DNA of 7,561 nucleotides, taken from contig JALQTG010000019.1 of the NCBI GenBank assembly GCA_023264075.1, positions 1 through 7,561 of the forward strand, written 5' to 3'. The position numbers were made by a program, and so were the translations under genes. This stretch comes from Crocinitomicaceae bacterium. GTDB taxonomy: Bacteria > Bacteroidota > Bacteroidia > Flavobacteriales_D > Crocinitomicaceae. This document shows, piece after piece, positions 1 to 5,025 of this stretch. Position 1 is the stretch's first letter; each line of letters opens with the position of its first letter. The notes beneath the pieces were generated by a model. That model did no database searches, was not told the origin of the DNA, and saw nothing but the letters and a program-made list of their open reading frames with translations.

Positions 1-1
1 G

Positions 2-499
2 CTTCCAGGAAGAAGTGGTTTAGGTGCTCCTCTTTCTTGTTTAGATTCAGCGCGCTACGGAATTGCTTGGGGTGCTTTAGGTGCCGCTATGGATTGTTAT
101 GATCAAGCGTTGCGTTATTCAAAAGAAAGAACTCAGTTCAATGTTCCGATTGGCGCGTTTCAATTGATCCAGAAAAAATTGGCTGAAATGATTACTGAAA
201 TCACAAAAGCACAGCTACTTACGTTCCGTTTAGGTCAATTGAGAAATGATGGCCGAGCAACATCCGCTCAAATATCTATGGCAAAGCGTAATAACGTGGA
301 AATAGCGTTGAACATTGCAAGAGAAGCACGACAAATTCACGGTGGAATGGGAATTACTGCTGAATACTCAATGATGCGCCACATGGCTAACCTTGAATCA
401 GTGGTGACTTATGAAGGAACACATGACATTCACTTGTTAATTACAGGTATGGATGTTACTGGGATTCCTGCATTCACGCGAGAAATGCCGGAAAAATAA
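2..499 (+). CDS. gcdH: Glutaryl-CoA dehydrogenase, C-terminal part (5' end outside window)
   Basis: This is the last 165 codons of an acyl-CoA dehydrogenase, open from the left edge and ending at TAA 497-499. Glutaryl-CoA dehydrogenase is a cytosolic FAD enzyme that oxidises and decarboxylates glutaryl-CoA to crotonyl-CoA in lysine, tryptophan and glutarate breakdown. The fragment covers the C-terminal helical domain. It has the ARYGIAWGALGAA segment (visible residues 17-29), the ERTQFNVPIGAFQLIQ motif, and IHGGMGITAEY before YEGTHDIH. The Glu of YEGTHDIH (visible residue 138, codon 413-415) sits where family members carry the catalytic base. The following ITGMDVTGIPAF resembles the usual glutaryl-CoA dehydrogenase C-terminus and favours this subfamily over short-chain acyl-CoA dehydrogenases. 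No partner gene is visible, and transcription should stop at the hairpin 17 nt downstream. The FAD-binding N-terminal half is not in the window. Confidence 0.9.
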   Translation, partial: LPGRSGLGAPLSCLDSARYGIAWGALGAAMDCYDQALRYSKERTQFNVPIGAFQLIQKKLAEMITEITKAQLLTFRLGQLRNDGRATSAQISMAKRNNVEIALNIAREARQIHGGMGITAEYSMMRHMANLESVVTYEGTHDIHLLITGMDVTGIPAFTREMPEK

Positions 500-515
500 T
501 TGCTTAGAAGCACAT

Positions 516-548
516 AAAAAAGGAGGTGAATGTTTCACCTCCTTTTTT
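516..548. terminator. Bidirectional intrinsic terminator between convergent genes
   Basis: A perfect 15-bp inverted repeat, AAAAAAGGAGGTGAA (516-530) and its complement (534-548), encloses a 3-nt TGT loop. The A-run on the left and T-run on the right give a U-tract after the GC-rich stem on either strand. It therefore serves both the acyl-CoA dehydrogenase gene (+, ends 499) and the mlaE-mlaF-arsC operon (-, ends 570). Confidence 0.93.
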
Positions 549-569
549 ATTATACTCCATCTCTTCTGC

Positions 570-911
570 CTATTTCAGCAATGTCAATACCTTCTCTGGT
601 GGGCGACCTACAACCGCCTTATTTCCTTCAATAATAATTGGACGCTCAATTAATTTCGGATAATCCAGCATGGCTTGAATCCAGTCTTGATCAGAAAGAT
701 TTTTACCTTTAAAATTATCCTTATAATCTGGTTCTCCTTTCCGAATGATCATTTCAGGCGAAACACCCAGCATACGGACAATCCCTTCTAATTCATCTTT
801 AGTTGGAAGTTCCTTTAAATATTCAATGACTTCAGGCTCTATATTGTTTTCTCGTAAAATTTGGAGTGCTTGTCTACTTTTTGAGCACCGTGGATTGTGA
901 TAAATTTTCAT
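570..911 (-). CDS. arsC: ArsC-family (glutaredoxin-like) arsenate reductase homologue
   Basis: This 113-residue thioredoxin-fold protein belongs to the glutaredoxin-coupled ArsC family, whose characterised members reduce arsenate to arsenite in the cytosol. It opens with YHNPRCSKSR, placing the nucleophilic cysteine at Cys9. Three arginines, Arg57, Arg90 and Arg103, are spaced almost exactly like Arg60, Arg94 and Arg107 relative to Cys12 in plasmid R773 ArsC, so the oxyanion-binding set looks intact. The C-terminal VVGRPPEKVLTLL is also typical. The start is set by a one-base gap after the stop of the upstream ATPase gene (TAA-G-ATG on the minus strand), with an AAGGA-like ribosome site inside the end of that gene. 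No arsR, arsB, acr3 or arsenite-handling gene is nearby, and the gene is the last in a lipid-transporter operon. True arsenate reduction is thus plausible but unproven, and another thiol-redox role is possible. Confidence 0.88.
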   Translation of the reverse strand: MKIYHNPRCSKSRQALQILRENNIEPEVIEYLKELPTKDELEGIVRMLGVSPEMIIRKGEPDYKDNFKGKNLSDQDWIQAMLDYPKLIERPIIIEGNKAVVGRPPEKVLTLLK

Positions 912-912
912 C

Positions 913-1680
913 TTACATTCCTTCTTGTTTGAGCTTATTCTTCAAGTTTTTCATAAACTGTGAAGCATATACAAAATCATTGATTTCCGGATTATCCGTT
1001 TTAATGATATCTTCCTTATTACCGTACCACCAGCTGCGACCTCCATATACGAAAACGATGCTATCCCCAATCTCAATCACACTATTCATGTCATGCGTAA
1101 TCACGATAGTGGTCATGTTGTATTCGTAGGTGATTTCTTTAATCAAGTTATCAATTACAATGGAAGTACTAGGGTCTAACCCAGAGTTGGGCTCATCACA
1201 GAACAAGTATTTAGGATTCATGGCAATGGCCCGGGCAATCGCAATACGCTTCTGCATCCCACCGCTACATTCGGCCGGGTATAATTTATTTCTTCCTTCC
1301 AGATTTACACGTTCCAAACAGAAATTAGCCCGATCGAGCATTTCTTTCTTGGACATTTTCGTGAACATGGTCAATGGGAACATAATGTTTTCTTCGACCG
1401 TTAAGGAGTCAAACAACGCAGAACCTTGAAACAACATTCCGATCTCTTTCCGAATCTCTTTTCGCTCCAATCGATTCATTTTGGAAAAATCATTGCCATC
1501 AAAGAGTATTTGACCGCCATCTATTTCCATTAACCCAACGATACACTTTGTAAGCACTGACTTCCCAGAACCGGATTGACCAATAATTAAGTTCACCCTT
1601 CCTGGCTCAAACGTAGCATTGAACTCCTTCAATACGTGATTATCCCCGAATGACTTATTTACATTTTTTACTTCAATCAT
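913..1680 (-). CDS. mlaF: MlaF-type ABC transporter ATPase
   Basis: This 255-residue ABC ATPase is of the MlaF/Mkl/Ttg2A class, which powers MCE-protein lipid transport between the inner and outer membranes and acts on the cytosolic face. Visible elements are Walker A GQSGSGKS (34-41), Q-loop Gln85, signature CSGGMQKR (138-145), Walker B YLFCDEP with Asp162 and Glu163, D-loop SGLDP (166-170) and switch His196. The signature with M-Q-K-R and the CDEPNSGLDP stretch are characteristic of MlaF-like ATPases rather than drug exporters. The start follows the permease stop without any gap (TAAATG), pointing to coupled translation and equal dosage with MlaE. All catalytic residues are present. The tail (about 240-255) is a lysine-rich extension, MKNLKNKLKQEGM. 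The protein probably forms a homodimer bound to two MlaE subunits. Confidence 0.93.
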   Translation of the reverse strand: MIEVKNVNKSFGDNHVLKEFNATFEPGRVNLIIGQSGSGKSVLTKCIVGLMEIDGGQILFDGNDFSKMNRLERKEIRKEIGMLFQGSALFDSLTVEENIMFPLTMFTKMSKKEMLDRANFCLERVNLEGRNKLYPAECSGGMQKRIAIARAIAMNPKYLFCDEPNSGLDPSTSIVIDNLIKEITYEYNMTTIVITHDMNSVIEIGDSIVFVYGGRSWWYGNKEDIIKTDNPEINDFVYASQFMKNLKNKLKQEGM

Positions 1681-2421
1681 TTACAAGAGAATCAATTGAG
1701 TTAAAATAAAGTTGGTCAGCAGAATACAGATACTACTCCACACTACCGCTTGCGTTGAAGATTTTCCAACATCCAAGGCTCCCCCTTTTGTGTAATACCC
1801 GAAGAAAGAAGAAACCGTCACAATAATAAATGCGAAGCAGACTGTTTTGAATAACGCGTAGGTAATATCACTGACTAAGAAAAAGGATCGTATCCCAAAA
1901 ACGTATTCTTCATGCGAAGACAATCCAGTAGCAGTTACAGCAACGTACCCTCCTACTAAGCTTAATCCCATTGAGAAAATAATTAGAAATGGAAAGAAGA
2001 ACATCGCTGCAATTGTTTTTGGAAGAATTAAGAAGCTTAACGAGTTCACCCCCATTATTTCCAACGCATCAATTTGTTCTGTTACTTTCATCGTTCCGAT
2101 TTCAGAAGCGATATTGGAGCCCACCTTCCCCGCTAAAATGAGAGAAATAATAGTTGGAGAAAATTCAAGAATCGTACTCGAACGTGTGATGTATCCAATG
2201 GTGTACTTAGGAAGTAAGGGACTTGTCATGTTAGCAGCCGTCTGCATCGAGATAACTGCTCCAATAAACACCGATAAAATAGCTACAATTCCAATAGAGT
2301 TTAACCCGATGATTTCAATCTCATTAAAGGTTCGTGTATGATATACTTTCAAACGTTCGGGGCGTGAAAAAACATACCGCAACATTCCAAAATACTTTCC
2401 AATTGAATTGATGTAACTCAT
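1681..2421 (-). CDS. mlaE: MlaE-type ABC transporter permease
   Basis: This 246-residue integral inner-membrane protein is of the MlaE permease family (earlier DUF140), the membrane channel of MCE-type phospholipid transporters that maintain outer-membrane lipid asymmetry. The family hallmark is clear: AGKVGSNIASEIGTM followed by VTEQIDALEIMGVNS (97-127), which in the family contains the ATPase-coupling region. Hydrophobic segments lie at about 43-60, 128-150, 151-166, 192-208 and 224-246, with an amphipathic N-terminal stretch (about 1-30) as in MlaE structures. It is the first gene of the minus-strand operon and abuts mlaF with no spacer. No MCE-domain (MlaD) substrate-binding protein, MlaC or MlaB is in the window. 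In this organism the MCE subunit must be encoded elsewhere if the system is complete. I found no convincing -7/-33 promoter pair in the 91-bp divergent spacer for this direction. Confidence 0.93.
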   Translation of the reverse strand: MSYINSIGKYFGMLRYVFSRPERLKVYHTRTFNEIEIIGLNSIGIVAILSVFIGAVISMQTAANMTSPLLPKYTIGYITRSSTILEFSPTIISLILAGKVGSNIASEIGTMKVTEQIDALEIMGVNSLSFLILPKTIAAMFFFPFLIIFSMGLSLVGGYVAVTATGLSSHEEYVFGIRSFFLVSDITYALFKTVCFAFIIVTVSSFFGYYTKGGALDVGKSSTQAVVWSSICILLTNFILTQLILL

Positions 2422-2499
2422 AGCTTCCGCTAAATTAATAGCTTATTCTGAATTGCAGGTAATTATTTAGGAAAAATAGCAAGAAAACGGCAAGAATAT

Positions 2500-2507
2500 T
2501 AACTTTG
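2500..2507 (+). promoter_or_regulatory. Bacteroidota-type -7 box for the SprT/manC operon
   Basis: TAACTTTG matches the Bacteroidota primary sigma -7 consensus TAnnTTTG in full. It ends 5 nt before the ATG at 2513, so transcription would begin at or next to the start codon and the mRNA would be leaderless or nearly so. I see no TTG at the usual -33 distance; the nearest upstream TTG (2453-2455) is too far away. Confidence 0.6.
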
Positions 2508-2512
2508 AAATC

Positions 2513-3142
2513 ATGAACAAACGAGCACAAATTGAAGAGGGGTTTCGGAAATATATTCCCCATGAGTTTGTACCGTATTTGGTGAATTTATTGTTTTCCG
2601 AGAAAGTTCAATTCAAAGTTACTAGGAGCAGAAAAACGAAACTCGGTGATTATCGACCTCCGTATGGTCAGCGAACATCGCATGTAATTACAATCAATCA
2701 CGATTTGAACCCGTATGCCTTTTTGATTACTACCCTACATGAATTCGCGCACATGAATACCTATCTAAAGTTTGGAAATAAAGTGAAAGCCCACGGTTTA
2801 GAGTGGAAAGCGGAGTTTAGATCCTTACTTATTCCATTACTCGATAGCTCTACAATTCCAGAAGATATCAAAAAAGCCCTTTCCAAAAGCATTTACAATC
2901 TAAAGGCTTCAAGTTGCACAGATGCTCATCTTTATCGAACGCTCAAACAATACAACAAAAATGCAGCAAGCACCGTTTTAGTAGAAGAAATTGCTATTGA
3001 GCAACACTTTATCCTGCAAGATAAGCGCTTTGAACGCGGTTTTAAACGTCGGAGTCGCTATCTTTGTAAAGATGTCTCCACAGGGAAGATGTATTTAATC
3101 AACGGACTAGCAGAAGTGGAGCCCATAAAACAAGAAGAATGA
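2513..3142 (+). CDS. SprT-like zinc metallopeptidase domain protein
   Basis: This 209-residue protein has a SprT-like metallopeptidase core. The zinc site HEFAH (His76, Glu77, His80) is preceded by a hydrophobic strand (AFLITTL) and followed by AHGLEWKAEF, where His94 is the expected third ligand, as in the SprT/Spartan families. Spartan relatives cut DNA-protein crosslinks; the role of bacterial SprT proteins is poorly known, so no substrate is assigned. Classical SprT proteins end in a four-cysteine zinc ribbon. Here only Cys135 and Cys185 are seen, so the ribbon appears reduced or lost, although the Arg/Lys-rich stretch at 171-186 and the GKMYLINGLAEV strand retain the overall C-terminal layout. 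ATG 2513 is supported by the -7 box 5 nt upstream. The gene overlaps the next by 4 nt (ATGA) and so is cotranscribed with a GDP-mannose synthesis gene. No signal peptide is present. Confidence 0.85.
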   Translation: MNKRAQIEEGFRKYIPHEFVPYLVNLLFSEKVQFKVTRSRKTKLGDYRPPYGQRTSHVITINHDLNPYAFLITTLHEFAHMNTYLKFGNKVKAHGLEWKAEFRSLLIPLLDSSTIPEDIKKALSKSIYNLKASSCTDAHLYRTLKQYNKNAASTVLVEEIAIEQHFILQDKRFERGFKRRSRYLCKDVSTGKMYLINGLAEVEPIKQEE

Positions 3143-4221
3143 AAAATAACTTTGCAATCATAATGGCAGGTGGAGTTGGGAGTCGCTTTTGGCCGATGTC
3201 AATACCGTCACGACCGAAGCAATTCCTCGATGTGCTTGGAATCGGGAAAACATTGATTCAACTTACTTTTGAGCGACTTGAGCGGATTGCGCCTTCGGAT
3301 CAAATATACGTCGTCACGAATGAAAGCTATGTAGGTCTAGTAAAGCAACAACTCCCGCAACTTTCAGCTGATCGAATTCTGACCGAGCCCATGCGCAAGA
3401 ACACAGCTCCGTGTATCACGTACGCCGCTGCTAAAATTTATGCGATTAATAAAGAAGCTAACCTCGTGGTTGCGCCTTCCGATCACCTCATCGTGAAAGA
3501 GGAACGCTTTGAACGCATCGTTAATATTGCCATCCAACGCGCGCAAGAAAACGACCGCTTAATTACACTGGGTATAAAGCCTACGCGTCCCGATTCTGGT
3601 TATGGATATATTCAGTTTCATCAGGATGGTGATATCTTAGGAGGTCAAATCAAGAAGGTCAAACAATTCACAGAAAAACCCAACAGAGAATTAGCAGAAA
3701 TCTTTTTAAAAAGCGGTGATTATTATTGGAATTCAGGGATTTTTGTGTGGCGCGCGAAAACAATTCTTGCGGCCGTTCAAAAATTCAAACCTGATCTGTA
3801 CGATTTGTTCTGTACCGATTTTCATGTCTACAACACCCCTGGCGAAAAGAACTACACCGATCAAGCTTTCATGGCCTGCGAAGACATTTCTATCGACTTC
3901 GGAATTATGGAAAACGCAAAGAATGTGGACGTTGTATTGGCAGATTTTGATTGGTCCGACCTAGGTACTTGGGGTAGTTTGTACGGTCATTTAGAAAAAG
4001 ACTATAACGGCAACGCTACGTCATCTGAAAAGATCTTTATGATTGATTCTCACGATTGCTTAGTTAAATTACCAGAAGATAGAGTCGCCGTCATACAGGG
4101 AATGGACAACAAAATTGTGGTAGAAGCGGATAACAAGCTCCTTATTTTGGATAAAAACGACGAACAAAATTTAAAGAAATACCTAGAAACGATTTCCAAA
4201 CGAATTCCTGGTCAATTCTAA
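3139..4221 (+). CDS. manC: Mannose-1-phosphate guanylyltransferase (GDP-mannose synthesis)
   Basis: This 360-residue cytosolic nucleotidyltransferase converts mannose-1-phosphate and GTP to GDP-mannose and pyrophosphate, supplying mannose, fucose and related sugars for surface glycans. The N-terminal signature IMAGGVGSRFWPMS followed by RPKQF (about 8-29) is the nucleotide-binding loop of sugar-phosphate guanylyltransferases. Further motifs are EPMRKNTAP (83-91), APSDH with metal-binding Asp115 (112-116), FTEKP (177-181), YYWNSGIFVW (195-204) and ADFDWSDLGTW (268-278). The length fits the single-function enzyme: there is a short left-handed-helix C-terminal part but no phosphomannose isomerase (cupin) domain, which bifunctional proteins of about 470 residues carry. 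It starts inside the SprT-like stop codon (ATGA), indicating coupled translation, and is followed after 5 nt by the CxxC protein gene. Confidence 0.95.
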   Translation: MKNNFAIIMAGGVGSRFWPMSIPSRPKQFLDVLGIGKTLIQLTFERLERIAPSDQIYVVTNESYVGLVKQQLPQLSADRILTEPMRKNTAPCITYAAAKIYAINKEANLVVAPSDHLIVKEERFERIVNIAIQRAQENDRLITLGIKPTRPDSGYGYIQFHQDGDILGGQIKKVKQFTEKPNRELAEIFLKSGDYYWNSGIFVWRAKTILAAVQKFKPDLYDLFCTDFHVYNTPGEKNYTDQAFMACEDISIDFGIMENAKNVDVVLADFDWSDLGTWGSLYGHLEKDYNGNATSSEKIFMIDSHDCLVKLPEDRVAVIQGMDNKIVVEADNKLLILDKNDEQNLKKYLETISKRIPGQF

Positions 4222-4226
4222 ACACA

Positions 4227-4787
4227 ATGAATCAAGACACTTCCATACCTGAAAACTTTCACTCTGACAGTGATGCACATCCGTTTACCGCATGTAAGGT
4301 ATGTAGTGCGGCATTAAATGATTCCACCAGGTACGTAATTGAGAAAGCCTACAAGCGTCTAACCGACGGAGAAGATGTTACGCTTTTTGAACTCGCAATC
4401 TGTATTGCTTGCGCCGAAAAACAAGCGCAAAAAATGAGTTCGGAATCGAGAAAAACAATCGAACGACTCATGGGGAGCAAAGATTTTTTTGAAAAAAGAC
4501 AAGCTCGCTGGCTTTCGGATTGGAAAAGTGATTGGACAGATCGCTGCATATTTTCTGACGAAGAAATTCAACCCAATGATGAATACCATATCGTTGGACA
4601 TTTCAAAGGCACTGAAATCCTCCCTTATCAACCCCCTTTTGTAATTGGACAAAAAATGCTGGAGCGCATGCAAGACGAACTTTCTGCAGAAACAAAAGAG
4701 GAACTAGATAATTTCGGGAGACAATTCCTTGGCCCTGATCCGAGATTGAAAATTTTGTTGGAGGATTATCAGTTTGTGATGGTTTAA
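4227..4787 (+). CDS. Unrecognised protein with two CxxC pairs (putative metal-binding)
   Basis: This is a 186-residue soluble protein I cannot assign to a named family. The N-terminal part holds two cysteine pairs, Cys23/Cys26 (CKVC) and Cys59/Cys62 (CIAC), separated by 32 residues that include a probable helix. This is a pattern expected of a zinc-ribbon or treble-clef-like fold. A central basic and aromatic segment (about 84-106) has Trp95, Trp99 and Trp103 at 4-residue intervals, suggesting one face of a helix. The C-terminal half has Cys107, His121 and His125 and then an acidic helical stretch ending in DYQFVMV. No signal peptide or membrane segment is visible. The ATG lies 5 nt after the manC stop, so it is probably the last gene of the SprT-like/manC operon. 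A redox or structural metal role is inference only. It has gene-like composition and a proper reading frame, so it is very likely real. Confidence 0.8.
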   Translation: MNQDTSIPENFHSDSDAHPFTACKVCSAALNDSTRYVIEKAYKRLTDGEDVTLFELAICIACAEKQAQKMSSESRKTIERLMGSKDFFEKRQARWLSDWKSDWTDRCIFSDEEIQPNDEYHIVGHFKGTEILPYQPPFVIGQKMLERMQDELSAETKEELDNFGRQFLGPDPRLKILLEDYQFVMV

Positions 4788-4790
4788 AAT

Positions 4791-4893
4791 GGTTGCAGGC
4801 GCTTTGCGTGTTTCAGGTTGTAGGTTGTAGGCGTTTAGTCCCTAAAGTGCTGGCGAAACGGGATTGCAGGTTAAAAGGAATTGCGTCCCTAAA
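4791..4893. repeat. Degenerate heptad and short-repeat region in the intergenic spacer
   Basis: Four consecutive 7-mers run from 4804 to 4831: TTGCGTG, TTTCAGG, TTGTAGG, TTGTAGG. Further TTGCAGG copies sit at 4793-4799 and 4864-4870, and GTCCCTAAA occurs twice (4838-4846 and 4885-4893). A small hairpin, TTTAG-TCC-CTAAA (4834-4846), overlaps the first of these. The stretch has no reading frame of note and looks richer in G than its surroundings. It could be a decayed member of a dispersed intergenic repeat family. No T-run follows it, so it is a poor candidate for an intrinsic terminator of the upstream operon. Confidence 0.6.
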
Positions 4894-4926
4894 ATAAAAA
4901 TATCATAATCGAAATCATCTATACAA

Positions 4927-4944
4927 AACTGACAAAAGTCAGTT
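4927..4944. promoter_or_regulatory. Perfect dyad, candidate Crp/Fnr-family operator (distal)
   Basis: AACTGACAAAAGTCAGTT is a perfect 7-bp inverted repeat around AAAA. Its TGA-N6-TCA core has the spacing used by Crp/Fnr-family dimers. Its centre is 23 bp upstream of the next dyad, about two helical turns. No T-run follows, so a terminator reading is weak. Confidence 0.5.
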
Positions 4945-4950
4945 CCTTTC

Positions 4951-4966
4951 TGTAACAAATGTCATA
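4951..4966. promoter_or_regulatory. Imperfect dyad, candidate Crp/Fnr-family operator (proximal)
   Basis: TGTAACAAATGTCATA reads as TGTAA-N6-TCATA, two mismatches from the E. coli CRP consensus TGTGA-N6-TCACA, with 5 of 7 positions symmetrical. If transcription starts near 5000, its centre lies at about -41.5, the class II activator position. The actual regulator and consensus in this organism are unknown to me. Confidence 0.42.
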
Positions 4967-4988
4967 TTCTCCTTCTCGTTAAACCACG

Positions 4989-4995
4989 TACTTTG
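4989..4995 (+). promoter_or_regulatory. Candidate -7 box for the MBL-rhodanese gene
   Basis: TACTTTG resembles the Bacteroidota TAnnTTTG box but is one base short in the middle. There is no TTG at the -33 position, which would fit a promoter that depends on an activator bound at the dyads just upstream. A predicted start near 5000 leaves a leader of about 25 nt before ATG 5026. Confidence 0.4.
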
Positions 4996-5025
4996 TATCG
5001 TAGAAATCAATAAAAAATCAATGAT

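Noticed and set aside
453..653. Open frame on + strand of 66 codons
   Set aside because: It spans the end of the dehydrogenase gene, the terminator and the antisense of arsC. The translation is low-complexity and has no family resemblance.
570..911. Arsenic resistance operon
   Set aside because: Only an ArsC-family gene is present; no ArsR, arsenite pump or methyltransferase lies beside it.
866..1429. Two + strand open frames opposite the MlaF ATPase gene
   Set aside because: Both are antisense shadows of an ABC ATPase with every motif intact.
4349..4673. Minus-strand open frames opposite the CxxC protein
   Set aside because: The + strand frame fits the operon spacing and continues the upstream gene order. 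The minus frames lack a promoter or recognisable motifs.
4927..4944. Terminator for the SprT/manC operon
   Set aside because: The stem is only 7 bp and no T-run follows. It lies 140 nt past the last stop, close to the next promoter, so an operator reading fits better.
4788..5025. Small RNA or small gene in the spacer
   Set aside because: There is no reading frame with coding character and no promoter-terminator pair enclosing a structured transcript; only repeats and dyads are visible.
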